A DNA stretch of 64,000 bases, from contig NZ_CP011541.1 of NCBI RefSeq assembly GCF_001021025.1, positions 310,001 through 374,000 on the forward strand. The letters run 5' to 3'. Origin of the DNA: Corynebacterium epidermidicanis (GTDB taxonomy: Bacteria; Actinomycetota; Actinomycetes; Mycobacteriales; Mycobacteriaceae). The number at the start of each line of letters is the position of its first letter. Position 1 is the stretch's first letter. This document shows positions 9,399 to 18,242 of this stretch, piece by piece. Under the pieces are notes generated by a model. That model saw only the letters and a program-made list of their open reading frames with translations, made no database searches and was not told where the DNA came from. The position numbers and the translations under genes are program-made.

Positions 9399-10238
9399 AT
9401 GGGCATCACTATTACTCCTCGGGAATTACTCGACCGCGTCCGTACCTCGAAGAAAACCACGATCATCAACTCCGTTTGGGAACCCGGCGAAGGCGCAAGT
9501 TACCTGCGCTTCCGCGATGGGCATATCCCTGATTCCATGTTCTGTGACGCAGCTGCTGCGTTGGCGGGCGTGCCTTCATCACAACAGGGCCGCAACCCGT
9601 TACCGGATCATGAGCAAGTTGCCCGCCTCTTCCGGACCGTTGGCATGAATGTCGACTCCCAGGTGGTTGTCTACGACAACGATAAAGGCCTGATGGCAGC
9701 TCGCGCGTGGTGGATCCTCACCTGGGCTGGTGTCCCGAATGTGCGCATCCTTGACGGTGGGCTTCAGGCCTGGCAGCGTGAAGGGCTCCCAATCGTTGGT
9801 GGACCAGGAAACCTGTCGACTGCCGCAAACATGAACCCCCAGCTGGGACAATTGCCGACCGCAACGATCGAAGAGGTCAAAGCTCACGTCGACAATGGCG
9901 GAGTGCTGGTTGACTGCCGTGAACACAATCGCTTCGCTGGTAGGAAAGAAGCCCTCGACCTCAAAGCAGGACACATCCCGGGCGCGATCAACTTGCCGAG
10001 CCTGGATTTATTCGACGAGAACTACCAATTCCGCAGCCGGGACGAGATCCGGGAGATGTTTGCGCAGCACAACATCACCAGCGGTGAGAGCGTTATTGTC
10101 TATTCCGGTTCGGGCCTGCACTCCGCGCAGATGATCGCCGCCATGCACCATGCTGGGTTGGAAGGCGCAGCTCTGTTTGTTGGTGGTTGGTCGCTCTGGG
10201 CGGCGGATCGCTCAAATCCCGTGATGCGCGTCGACTAA
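9399..10238 (+). CDS. two-domain rhodanese-family sulfurtransferase with Cys-to-Ser at the active site
   Basis: A 279-residue protein of the thiosulfate/3-mercaptopyruvate sulfurtransferase family with two rhodanese domains (about 1-135 and 150-279). These enzymes carry sulfur on a Cys in the second domain, in a loop that usually reads CGSGVT. Here the loop is YSGSGLHS: the codon at 10104-10106 is TCC (Ser236), while the flanking GSG is kept. The flanking domain features (VDCREHNRF, GHIPGAINLP) are intact, so this is not simple decay. Normal sulfur transfer is not expected. TAGACT at 9386-9391, 7 nt before the ATG and with no ribosome site, suggests a leaderless mRNA. Confidence 0.85.
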   Translation: MGITITPRELLDRVRTSKKTTIINSVWEPGEGASYLRFRDGHIPDSMFCDAAAALAGVPSSQQGRNPLPDHEQVARLFRTVGMNVDSQVVVYDNDKGLMAARAWWILTWAGVPNVRILDGGLQAWQREGLPIVGGPGNLSTAANMNPQLGQLPTATIEEVKAHVDNGGVLVDCREHNRFAGRKEALDLKAGHIPGAINLPSLDLFDENYQFRSRDEIREMFAQHNITSGESVIVYSGSGLHSAQMIAAMHHAGLEGAALFVGGWSLWAADRSNPVMRVD

Positions 10239-10248
10239 GATCTAGCGT

Positions 10249-11049
10249 GTGATCGATCCACTGTGGCTTTTCCTAGCAGCCGTCGTGCTGCTAGTTTGTG
10301 CTGCCGTTTTGTGGTGGGCGGAAAAACCAGCTGTCCCTACTGGGGTTTTCCTTAAGTCCAGTGACGATCTCACCGACGAGTGGGTACGTGGGGCCGCCGC
10401 GGGAATGGCGCCGAAAGACGTGCGGAAAGCAATTATCGACGACCGCGAGTTTTACCTCGCCAACGTTGGAAACACTCCTGTGCTTGCGGTCCGGAAGGCC
10501 ACCCAATCCGATGTTGTCCTGGATTTTCGGACCTTTGAGTCTGAGACTGATTTGTTGCCAGTTCAGCATGTTGCAGGTTTCGAGTTGTATTCCAATGACC
10601 CGGACGTCGCTAAGCGTGCGCTCGATGACCGGATGGAGATTGCTCTACAAGCACTCGACGTGGATGCCGTGTGGGCGGAATCAGAGTGGGTTCTGGCCCA
10701 ATTTAAGGACAAAGACCCCGCAGAAATAACCGCAGCGTTAGGGCTTTTCGCCGACGCTGCAGCTGTGCTGCCACCACGTTCGCCGAAGCCACTCGTGCAG
10801 CTCGACCCCACGCGCCCCATGGTGGCGCCGCGAGAAACCGCCGTCGTGGAGCCGGAAGACCCCGCCAAACTGGTGCTACTGGAGCCGGTGCGTAAGCCGA
10901 AGCGATCTGTTCCTACCGCGCTAGGTGTGGTTGAGCCTCGGCCGGTTGGCGTTGATGATATCGACGCCATTGCAGAAGGCCCGGCGCAGCTGCCAGAAAG
11001 CGATGGTACGAGGATCATTAGGCCAGATGATCGACCAACCATTTTTTAA
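10249..11049 (+). CDS. hypothetical protein with one N-terminal membrane anchor
   Basis: A 266-residue protein that I do not recognise by family. It starts with a hydrophobic helix (residues 4-22, LWLFLAAVVLLVCAAVLWW), followed by a soluble region of mixed alpha/beta character up to about 180 and a Pro-rich, acidic C-terminal tail. The likely topology is one anchor with the rest in the cytoplasm. The GTG start is 11 nt after the sulfurtransferase stop and 7 nt after TAAGAT, so a leaderless transcript of its own is possible. It is followed by pyrE after 18 nt with a good ribosome site, suggesting co-transcription. The gene sits before pyrE, a position also seen in other corynebacteria. Confidence 0.65.
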   Translation: MIDPLWLFLAAVVLLVCAAVLWWAEKPAVPTGVFLKSSDDLTDEWVRGAAAGMAPKDVRKAIIDDREFYLANVGNTPVLAVRKATQSDVVLDFRTFESETDLLPVQHVAGFELYSNDPDVAKRALDDRMEIALQALDVDAVWAESEWVLAQFKDKDPAEITAALGLFADAAAVLPPRSPKPLVQLDPTRPMVAPRETAVVEPEDPAKLVLLEPVRKPKRSVPTALGVVEPRPVGVDDIDAIAEGPAQLPESDGTRIIRPDDRPTIF

Positions 11050-11067
11050 CTTTAAGGAGAAATTGAC

Positions 11068-11598
11068 ATGGATAAGAAACGGCAGTTAGCGGAGCTTGTC
11101 AAGGAACTTGCCGTGGTGCACGGGAAGGTGACGTTGTCTTCTGGTAAAGAAGCTGATTATTACGTCGACCTGCGTCGAGCAACGCTGCACGCCCAGGCCA
11201 GTCGGCTGATTGGCGAATTGTTGCGCGAGCTCACGGCGGATTGGGACTACGCTGCGGTCGGTGGACTGACCTTGGGTGCGGACCCAGTGGCCACCGCAAT
11301 CATGCATGCCGAAGGTCGGGAAATCCACGCCTTCGTGGTGCGTAAAGAAACCAAGAAGCACGGCATGCAACGCCGGATCGAGGGCTTTGATGTTGCTGGC
11401 CAGAACGTGTTGGTGGTGGAAGACACCACGACTACCGGCAATTCTCCGCTGACTGCAGTCAAGGCGCTGCGCGAAGCCGGAGCGAATGTAGTCGGTGTGG
11501 CCACCGTGGTTGATCGCAATACGGGCGCTGACGAGGTTATTGCTGCGGAAGGGCTGGAGTATCGCTCGTTGTTGGGGCTGGCTGACCTTGGACTCTGA
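11068..11598 (+). CDS. pyrE: orotate phosphoribosyltransferase
   Basis: A 176-residue type I phosphoribosyltransferase that makes orotidine 5'-phosphate from orotate and PRPP, the fifth step of UMP synthesis. The PRPP-binding loop VLVVEDTTTTGNS is present near residue 112, with the preceding flexible Lys-rich loop VVRKETKKHG near 90. A TAAGGAGA ribosome site lies 8 nt before the ATG. The 3' end overlaps the next gene by about 11 bp. Confidence 0.93.
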   Translation: MDKKRQLAELVKELAVVHGKVTLSSGKEADYYVDLRRATLHAQASRLIGELLRELTADWDYAAVGGLTLGADPVATAIMHAEGREIHAFVVRKETKKHGMQRRIEGFDVAGQNVLVVEDTTTTGNSPLTAVKALREAGANVVGVATVVDRNTGADEVIAAEGLEYRSLLGLADLGL

Positions 11599-12241
11599 GG
11601 TTCACAAAGGCCCCACCGAATGGTTTGAATCGCGGGTTGGTGTCGGGCCGTGGGAAGGTCCGTGGCCAAGCGATGCGCATTTCGATCCGGAGCTGCTGGA
11701 GCAGGGCGATAAGCGCAATGTGGTTGATGCCTATCGCTACTGGACTCGGGATGCGATCGTCGCGGACATCGACAAAAGGCGCCATAGCCTGCATATCGCG
11801 ATCGAAAACTTTGAACACGACGCCAACATCGGCACCGTCGTGCGGACAGCCAATGCTTTCGCGGTCAACACCGTGCATATCGTGGGCAAGAAGCGGTGGA
11901 ATCGCCGGGGAGCGATGGTCACTGACCGGTATCAACACCTGATGCACCATGACACCGTCGATGAACTCATCGGTTGGGCGCGTGAGCAGGGGCTGACGAT
12001 CGTCGCGATCGACAACACCCCAGGCTCGGTGCCGTTGGAAACCGCGGACCTGCCGGTCAATTGCCTGTTGTTGTTCGGGCAAGAGGGTCCGGGTGTGACT
12101 CAGGCTGCGCGGGATGGCGCGCTCATGACGTGTTCGATCGCCCAATTCGGTTCTACCCGGTCAATTAATGCTGGTGTGGCGGCAGGCATAGCGATGCATG
12201 CCTGGATCCGCCAGCATGCTGACCTCAGTCAAGCTTGGTAG
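11588..12241 (+). CDS. SpoU (TrmH) family RNA 2'-O-methyltransferase
   Basis: A knotted SPOUT-class methyltransferase of about 217 residues that methylates a ribose 2'-OH in rRNA or tRNA using S-adenosylmethionine. The three SpoU motifs are visible: NFEHDANIGTVVRTANAF (motif 1), LLLFGQEGPGV (motif 2) and SINAGVAAGIAMH (motif 3). No ATG or GTG fits the beginning; the TTG at 11588, inside the end of pyrE, gives the most plausible N terminus, and overlap with pyrE implies translational coupling. The RNA target is not known. Confidence 0.85.
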   Translation: MDSEVHKGPTEWFESRVGVGPWEGPWPSDAHFDPELLEQGDKRNVVDAYRYWTRDAIVADIDKRRHSLHIAIENFEHDANIGTVVRTANAFAVNTVHIVGKKRWNRRGAMVTDRYQHLMHHDTVDELIGWAREQGLTIVAIDNTPGSVPLETADLPVNCLLLFGQEGPGVTQAARDGALMTCSIAQFGSTRSINAGVAAGIAMHAWIRQHADLSQAW

Positions 12242-12251
12242 GTTCTTAAGA

Positions 12252-13382
12252 GTGCAAGAGATTTGGTCTCATCGGGCGGATTTAGCGGAATCCGCCATTT
12301 CGGAACGCCATGCGCGTCGTGTGTGGGGGATCCCCCGAACCAACTTGGCCGTGGTGAGTTGGCCTTCTTCCACTCGCGATGAGCTGTTCTTTCATTGGCA
12401 TTATTGGTGGCAGGCGCATTATCTCGACTGCCAGATCGATGCCCTGAACCGACGGTCCACCAAGTTGCGGAAGAAGCGGATCGCGGACACGCTCCGTGGG
12501 ATCCGCGTGCGCAATATCAACCCGTGGACAGTGAATCGCTATTACGACGACAAGAGCTGGCTGGCCCTTGCCGTGGGGCGGTTCACGAAGGCGTCGAAAA
12601 GCAAAGGCCTGCGGGCACTGGAGCGCAACATTGAGCAGGGCATTGATTCCCTCACCGGCGTGTTGCCGTGGCGCATCCACGAGACGTTTTACAACGTACC
12701 CACGAACGGCCCCGCAGCCATCATGATGGCCCGCACGGGCAGGGTTGAGCAGGCACAAACTCTCACCGACTGGATGTTTGACCACCTCCTCGACGACAAC
12801 GGCCTACTCATGGACGGCATGCGTATGCGCATGCACGGGCCCGAGCTGGTCCGCGACATTCACCCTTATTGCCAGGGGGTTGCCCTCGGTGCCTGCCTCG
12901 AAATCGCGGAGCGCACCCTCCCTGAAGAAGTAGGACACCGCAATGTCACCCGCGCTCGGGAGCTTATCGACGCCATCTCCCACCACCTCGCCACGCCAAC
13001 CGGAGTGCTTAACTCGAATACCGGCGGGGGAGACGGTGGCCTCTTCAAGGGGATTCTGGCTCGATACCTCGCTGATGTGGCCGAACGCTTGCCTGGCGAT
13101 TCTTCTGAGTCAAAGCAAGCGCGCCGGACCGCTGCTCGATTGGTGTTGCGTTCTGCGCAGTCGGTATGGAATAACCGGTTGGAAGTCGATGGCCTGCCGG
13201 TGTTCGGGGCGGATTGGACCGCCGAAGCGCAACTGCCGAAGAATTCCGGGTCCCGAAGCTCGGCGTTGAAGGGCACGGTGCTGGGCTCGACTATTGCCGA
13301 GCGCGACCTCTCGGTGCAGCTTTCCGGCTGGATGCTGCTCGAAGCAGCTGCTCGTGTGGCAAAAGCTGGTTTTGACTCTTAA
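12252..13382 (+). CDS. glycoside hydrolase family 76-like protein
   Basis: About 376 residues resembling GH76 (alpha-1,6-mannanase) in the (alpha/alpha)6 fold, with the typical YYDDKSWLALAV segment, which carries the catalytic Asp pair in the family, near residue 98. GH76 enzymes cut alpha-1,6-mannose chains, and corynebacteria make such chains in lipomannan and lipoarabinomannan. No signal peptide is apparent, so the place of action is unclear. GTG at 12252 is chosen as start, 10 nt after the methylase stop; ATG codons inside the methylase gene are alternatives. The pyrE-methylase-GH76-fda order is as in C. glutamicum. Confidence 0.7.
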   Translation: MQEIWSHRADLAESAISERHARRVWGIPRTNLAVVSWPSSTRDELFFHWHYWWQAHYLDCQIDALNRRSTKLRKKRIADTLRGIRVRNINPWTVNRYYDDKSWLALAVGRFTKASKSKGLRALERNIEQGIDSLTGVLPWRIHETFYNVPTNGPAAIMMARTGRVEQAQTLTDWMFDHLLDDNGLLMDGMRMRMHGPELVRDIHPYCQGVALGACLEIAERTLPEEVGHRNVTRARELIDAISHHLATPTGVLNSNTGGGDGGLFKGILARYLADVAERLPGDSSESKQARRTAARLVLRSAQSVWNNRLEVDGLPVFGADWTAEAQLPKNSGSRSSALKGTVLGSTIAERDLSVQLSGWMLLEAAARVAKAGFDS

Positions 13383-13420
13383 CGCTGGCCGAGGGGCTGG
13401 GCGCGGGATCTTCAAACGCG

Positions 13421-13458
13421 AGTGGGGTGCCGGTTAGAACCGACACCCCACTAGTTTG
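13421..13458. terminator. bidirectional terminator between GH76 and dedA
   Basis: Inverted repeat 13421-13435 with 13438-13452 (one mismatch) and a T-rich 3' side (AGTTTGTTT), between two convergent genes. Confidence 0.75.
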
Positions 13459-13463
13459 TTTAA

Positions 13464-14111
13464 CTAGGCGTTCTTGCGCTGCTGCAATTTGGCCTTAATC
13501 GCACCAAAGATTCCGGGGAGGATTGACACGAACACAATGAGCAGGAAGATTGGCTCAATGTTCTTCTGCACGAACTCGTACTTGCCAAGCCAAGCGCCGA
13601 GTAGTGTCACACCGCCGCCCCAGAGCACACCACCGATGATGTTATAGGTGATGAATACGCGGTAGCGCATGCCTGCCATCCCGGCGACGAGTGGGGCATA
13701 GGTGCGCACGATGGGCACGAAACGGCAGAGGATGATGGTGGCTGGCCCCCACTTTTCAAAGAAGTCGTGGGATTTCTGCAGGTACTCTTGCTTGAAAATT
13801 CGACCGTCGGGGCGGTCGTTGAGTGCGTCGCCGAATTTGTGGCCAATGAAATAGCCCACTTGGTCGCCGAGAACCGCAGCGATGGGGGTGAGGATGAGCA
13901 GCAGCCACAAAGGTGCGAAGGGATCGGGCTGTTGGCTGAGCATGCCGGAGGTGAATAGCAGAGAATCACCAGGCAGCAGTGGGAAAAGCAGTCCGGATTC
14001 GATAAAAACGATGAGGAGCAAGGCTCCCAAGATGAAGTTACCGAACGGGCCGGAGCCACTGAGAAGGTAGAGCGGATCCATCCACTGGGGGCCAAGAGCA
14101 AGAGTGGTCAT
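13464..14111 (-). CDS. DedA family membrane protein
   Basis: A 215-residue integral membrane protein of the DedA (SNARE-associated) family, thought to flip or transport lipids and to help keep membrane homeostasis. Family features are present: ESGLLFPLLPGDSLLFTSG near the N terminus, GDQVGYFIGHKFG and the FVPIVRTYAPLVAGMAGM segment carrying the functional Arg residues. ATG at 14111 gives the family's usual start; a TACAAT -10 box lies 7 nt upstream without a ribosome site, so a leaderless transcript is likely. The gene is divergent from fda. Confidence 0.88.
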   Translation of the reverse strand: MTTLALGPQWMDPLYLLSGSGPFGNFILGALLLIVFIESGLLFPLLPGDSLLFTSGMLSQQPDPFAPLWLLLILTPIAAVLGDQVGYFIGHKFGDALNDRPDGRIFKQEYLQKSHDFFEKWGPATIILCRFVPIVRTYAPLVAGMAGMRYRVFITYNIIGGVLWGGGVTLLGAWLGKYEFVQKNIEPIFLLIVFVSILPGIFGAIKAKLQQRKNA

Positions 14112-14200
14112 TTTTCGTATTGTATATGCTCGGCAAACTTTTTCAGATGCAGGCATAATTGAGGGCAGGTAATTTTCTCAATCCTGTCTGGAGGACACTT

Positions 14201-15235
14201 ATGCCTATTGCAACTCCTGAGGTCTACAACGAAATGCTGGATCGCGCTAAGAAGGGTGGCTACGCCTACCCTGCGATCAACTGCACCTCTTCCGAAACGA
14301 TTAACGCGGCTCTGAAGGGTTTCGCTGAGGCTGAGTCTGACGGCATCATTCAGTTTTCTACCGGCGGTGCGGAATTCGGTTCCGGTCTTGCGGTAAAGAA
14401 CAAGGTGGCAGGTGCTGTTGCCCTGGCAGCTTTCGCACACGAGGCAGCCAAGCACTATGGCATCAACGTTGCACTACACACTGACCACTGCCAGAAGGAA
14501 GTTCTCGACGAGTACGTTCGCCCACTCATGGCTATCTCCCAGAAGCGTGTTGACCGCGGCGAGCTGCCACTGTTCCAGTCCCACATGTGGGATGGCTCTG
14601 CCGTTCCAATCGACGAGAACCTGACGATCGCTCAGGAGCTGCTGGCCAAGGCGAAGGCCGCTCACATCATCCTGGAGGTTGAGATCGGCGTCGTTGGTGG
14701 CGAGGAAGACGGCGTCGAGGCTAAGGCCGGCGCCAACCTATACACCACGGCTGAAGACTTTGAAAAGACCATCGACGCAATCGGCACCGGTGAGCACGGC
14801 CGCTACCTGCTGGCGGCCACCTTCGGCAATGTCCACGGCGTGTACAAGCCAGGCAACGTGAAGCTTCGCCCAGAGGTACTTCTTGAGGGCCAGCAGGTTG
14901 CCCGTAAGAAGCTGGGGCTTGGCGACGACGCCCTCCCATTCGACTTCGTCTTCCACGGCGGCTCCGGCTCCGAGAAGGAAAAGATCGAGGAAGCCCTCCG
15001 CTACGGCGTTATCAAGATGAACGTTGATACCGACACGCAGTACGCATTCACTCGCCCAGTCGCAGCGCACATGTTCTCCAACTACGACGGTGTCCTGAAG
15101 ATCGACGGAGAAGTTGGCAACAAGAAGGCCTACGACCCACGCTCCTACCTGAAGAAGGCCGAACAGTCCATGTCCGAGCGCGTCATTGAGGCTTGCCAGG
15201 ACCTGCACTCGGTAGGGACTTCGGTTTCGAAGTAG
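14201..15235 (+). CDS. fda: class II fructose-bisphosphate aldolase
   Basis: A 344-residue zinc-dependent aldolase that splits fructose 1,6-bisphosphate into dihydroxyacetone phosphate and glyceraldehyde 3-phosphate in glycolysis and runs in reverse in gluconeogenesis. The metal-ligand motifs HTDHCQKE (near 110), EVEIGVVGGEEDG (near 172) and the VFHGGSGS and MNVDTDTQYAFT phosphate-binding regions are present. The start at 14201 follows a GGAGGA ribosome site by 6 nt; the longer frame from 14159 reads through the leader. A strong terminator follows. Confidence 0.96.
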   Translation: MPIATPEVYNEMLDRAKKGGYAYPAINCTSSETINAALKGFAEAESDGIIQFSTGGAEFGSGLAVKNKVAGAVALAAFAHEAAKHYGINVALHTDHCQKEVLDEYVRPLMAISQKRVDRGELPLFQSHMWDGSAVPIDENLTIAQELLAKAKAAHIILEVEIGVVGGEEDGVEAKAGANLYTTAEDFEKTIDAIGTGEHGRYLLAATFGNVHGVYKPGNVKLRPEVLLEGQQVARKKLGLGDDALPFDFVFHGGSGSEKEKIEEALRYGVIKMNVDTDTQYAFTRPVAAHMFSNYDGVLKIDGEVGNKKAYDPRSYLKKAEQSMSERVIEACQDLHSVGTSVSK

Positions 15236-15275
15236 CACGCAACAACTTCGAGAGTGTTCTCAAGAGCCTCTCGGA

Positions 15276-15325
15276 AACAGAAAGCACCTAAGGTTTATCC
15301 CCCTTAGGTGCTTTCTGTTATTGTT
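15276..15325 (+). terminator. strong rho-independent terminator of fda
   Basis: A perfect 18-bp stem (15276-15293 with 15302-15319, 8-nt loop) followed by ATTGTT. It ends about 20 nt before the next gene. Confidence 0.9.
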
Positions 15326-15344
15326 CGCAATGTAACCATCCGCC

Positions 15345-16133
15345 ATGAAGGTTGAACAATTGACGGGAATTCGGAAAATGGACCAATACCCACGGTGGCT
15401 CCCGTTTGCTATGGTCGCTATTTTCGCCGTCAACTGGGCTTACCTTGTTGCAACTCGCCCGCCATGGGACGGGAACAGCTATCTGCCCGGCATATTGCAG
15501 CCAATCCAGGTGATCATCCTGATGCTGATCGCCGCAATGTCTGCACGCCTTGTGCTGCTCTCAGGAACCAAGAATTCTCTCGCCCTCATCGGACTAGGAG
15601 TGGTTCTTGACCTGGTCATCGGCGGAACATTGCTGCAATTGGAAGTGCCACTTTATCTAGACACAATCGGCTCTGTCCTTGTCGCCGTAATTTTAGGACC
15701 TTCTGCAGGCGGATTAACCGCCACGATATCGCAGGGCATCCTCTCGATCATGTATCCGCCAGCCACCATCTTTTACATGATTAATGTAGTTGTTGGGTGG
15801 GCAGCCGGACTATTCGCGAAAATGGGTGGGTTCACCACAGCCTTCTCGGTTGGGCTAAGTGGTCTAGTCACGGGCGTGTTAGCCGGAATGAGCGCGGCGC
15901 CCCTCATGGCATTAGGGCTGGGCGATGCCCCCATTGTGAACCAAACCAATCCCGAAGAGTTGCTCATGAAGTTCTATGGGATATTCTTCGGTGCACTTAC
16001 AAGCCCCGGTGCCATCAGCGATGTTTTGGACAAAATTTTGGTATTTGGGGTCGTTTCATTGATTGCACGATGGATAGCTCAGAGATTCCACATCCACAAA
16101 CCCGTCTTTGAATACCGCTCCCAGATCAGCTAG
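15345..16133 (+). CDS. ECF-type transporter S component paralogue (copy 1)
   Basis: A 262-residue hydrophobic protein with about six membrane helices. It shares with four other proteins in this window an N-terminal WAYLVATRPPW segment, a central PLYLDTIGSVLVAV segment (about residue 105) and a C-terminal SDVLDKILVFG segment. This layout is that of ECF substrate-binding S components, which bind a vitamin, nucleobase or similar small molecule and dock to an EcfT-EcfAA' module. No EcfT or EcfA lies next to it; the nearest is at 26.9-28.6 kb. The substrate is unknown. It starts about 20 nt after the fda terminator, so its promoter must overlap that structure or transcription must read through. 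It overlaps the convergent DUF418 gene by 8 bp. Confidence 0.7.
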   Translation: MKVEQLTGIRKMDQYPRWLPFAMVAIFAVNWAYLVATRPPWDGNSYLPGILQPIQVIILMLIAAMSARLVLLSGTKNSLALIGLGVVLDLVIGGTLLQLEVPLYLDTIGSVLVAVILGPSAGGLTATISQGILSIMYPPATIFYMINVVVGWAAGLFAKMGGFTTAFSVGLSGLVTGVLAGMSAAPLMALGLGDAPIVNQTNPEELLMKFYGIFFGALTSPGAISDVLDKILVFGVVSLIARWIAQRFHIHKPVFEYRSQIS

Positions 16134-17229
16134 AAATTGATCGATCTATTTCCGGTGGCAGGATGTCTGGCGGATCTTGTATGAACATCCTGCTCAAGCG
16201 CAACATGGCATATTCGACAGGCCCGGTTCGGAAGATGCGAACCCACACTGGGCTGACAACGAGGAAGAACAGACATTCAATGGAGGTCAATACGGGGTGA
16301 TTGGACAAAGCGGGCCTGGCGCTACCATCCGTTCTCTCAAGCGACATCGTGTTGAGGTCGGTCAACATCAGCGAAGCTACGCAAATATGAATCGTATATA
16401 CGGTTGCCCCAGACACTCCTATGGCGACGATTGGCTGCAAAACTTTGCGGAGAATTTTAGACCTCCACAGCAAAAAGCTTCCCGTGACGAAATACAAGCC
16501 CATGGCGGTGTTACCCAACGTGTTGAGCAAGGCTCCGGTGTTGGGTGCGGGGGAAAGAAATCGAAGCAAGGGCGAAGGCAAGGTGTTCGCGCTGGTGTAA
16601 GCGAACAATGTTGACCACACGATAGTTAGCAGCCCGGCCATCGCGCTCGCCACGCCGACCATGAATAGCACCGGGAAGAGGCGGGGGCTTCGGAAACAGA
16701 GTCGCTCAGTGACAACGCCAGCGATGGCGTAGGCAAGAAATGCAAAGAATGGATATTCGCCACCAATCGGTGGATTGAATCGGACAAAAGTACAGGCCAG
16801 TGCGGATACAAGCGTGGCACCGATGTACAGCCAAACGAGGTTTGAGGTGGTTGCAGTGATTAGGTACGGTAAAAATAAAAACACCGCAGAGGTAACAAGC
16901 AGTACCGGCACGAATGATGCTTGAATGCTTTGTAAAGCGAGCGCGACAATCGCAATTAAGCCACCGTATACCAAGATCATGGCGCGAGCTGATTTGGTAT
17001 GCATCTCGTCCCCGTCGAGGTAGGGGCGCACAAGGTGCATGATCAAGAAGCCGACTGCGAATACGGCAACTGCCGCCGGGCCGTCCGCGATCAACGCGCT
17101 GAAAAATCTTTGCGTCGGGGACTGTGACGGTGCCGGGTAAAGATCTGCCCAAAAGAGACAGAGGATTGCAAAACCAAGCGCAAAGAATACGGGAAGGTAT
17201 TCTCGGTTGCCTTCTGATTGTGTGCGCAT
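16126..17229 (-). CDS. DUF418-like integral membrane protein
   Basis: A 367-residue protein with about ten hydrophobic segments. The C-terminal part ending in FRTGPVEYAMLRLSRMF resembles the DUF418 signature (FRxGPLExLxR), and the preceding VYTIHICVASL segment fits the same family, which is related to membrane acyltransferase-like proteins. Function unknown. The ATG at 17229 follows an acidic-basic start (MRTQSEGNREY) before the first helix. The gene is AT-richer than its flanks and ends inside the end of the convergent S-component gene. Confidence 0.6.
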   Translation of the reverse strand: MRTQSEGNREYLPVFFALGFAILCLFWADLYPAPSQSPTQRFFSALIADGPAAVAVFAVGFLIMHLVRPYLDGDEMHTKSARAMILVYGGLIAIVALALQSIQASFVPVLLVTSAVFLFLPYLITATTSNLVWLYIGATLVSALACTFVRFNPPIGGEYPFFAFLAYAIAGVVTERLCFRSPRLFPVLFMVGVASAMAGLLTIVWSTLFAYTSANTLPSPLLRFLSPAPNTGALLNTLGNTAMGLYFVTGSFLLWRSKILRKVLQPIVAIGVSGATVYTIHICVASLMLTDLNTMSLERTDGSARPALSNHPVLTSIECLFFLVVSPVWVRIFRTGPVEYAMLRLSRMFIQDPPDILPPEIDRSISS

Positions 17230-17342
17230 GGACCGATCTTCGTAATACGTAGTAGTAGAAAACCTAAGTCTAAGCTAGCACCTCGCATTGCGCTAGATTT
17301 TTAATCACATAAATTCTTATGAATTTTCTACGGTGAAAACGT

Positions 17343-18116
17343 CTACTTCCCAGGCCGTACCACCTGCAAATCCCGCAGGTGCCTATAAAAAGTTGCCTTA
17401 TCGACGGCCCGTTTCCGGCTCACCCCATCAACTTCAATTCTTAACTGAATTCCGCCGACCTGCAGTGCCCTGCCGACCCGCAGTGATTCCTGAACAGTTC
17501 GAGTGCGAAACAGCTTTTTTTCAATACGCACCGCGGCAAGACCCGGAGCGTTAGTGGTGGGAATGAGCTGTGCTCCTACCGCCTGACCAGGGGAAAACAG
17601 GGTGGCGTCGTCGACAATAGCTTCGCCTGTTATTGGCCCGCCCTCCCATGCGGTGATGGCTGCGCTCCCAGCGACGGCGATTCCAGCGTCGTCGCGAATG
17701 AGCGGAACGGGGTGAACTGCCCCTTCGAAAGCTTCGGAGAGCGTGCCGTCGAGTTGCCAATTCTGTGCTGCAACCGAGTCGCCGTTTGGGCAGAAGGCGA
17801 TTTCGATCCAGAGGGCGTCGATACGCATGAGCCTGGTGAGTACTGCCGAGAGGGCGGCGTCAGTGCCGAAGACGACGACACGAACGGGTTCAGAGGGGTG
17901 CTGCGGAGCCCGCTCGGGAGCACCTTGGGGCTTGACGTCGGGCTGGCGTTGGATTTCGTCGAGGGACGGTGTGGGGTCGTTTGGCAGAAATTGCTTGGCG
18001 ACGTCGTCAAGAAACTTCAGTTCCCGCTGGCTAGGCACCTCAGGGAGTTCATGAGACTCGGCCGGGTAGGGGAGTGGAGCGGGGGCGACGCCGCAAAAAA
18101 GTGCCAAAAACTGCAT
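17343..18116 (-). CDS. hypothetical protein
   Basis: A 257-residue soluble protein that I cannot assign. Residues 1-80 are Pro- and charge-rich, probably disordered. From about 80 there is an alternating strand/helix region (RVVVFGTDAALSAVLTRLMRIDALWIEIAFCP), and the C terminus has a run of basic residues around VDGVSRKRAVDKATFYRHLRDLQVV. No signal peptide, membrane helix or known catalytic motif is clear. It might be distantly related to corynebacterial proteins with a diacylglycerol-kinase-like fold, but I cannot support this from the sequence alone. Confidence 0.5.
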   Translation of the reverse strand: MQFLALFCGVAPAPLPYPAESHELPEVPSQRELKFLDDVAKQFLPNDPTPSLDEIQRQPDVKPQGAPERAPQHPSEPVRVVVFGTDAALSAVLTRLMRIDALWIEIAFCPNGDSVAAQNWQLDGTLSEAFEGAVHPVPLIRDDAGIAVAGSAAITAWEGGPITGEAIVDDATLFSPGQAVGAQLIPTTNAPGLAAVRIEKKLFRTRTVQESLRVGRALQVGGIQLRIEVDGVSRKRAVDKATFYRHLRDLQVVRPGK

Positions 18117-18242
18117 ATCGATAACTTACCTGGTTCGTGGGAGAGCTTCGAACCCGTAACAAGATTTCGAGATTTTCTGGCGGTTCAACGATATGTGCTT
18201 GAAAATTTTTAAAAGTTTCTAATCTTTTAGGCGGTTGGTTGG

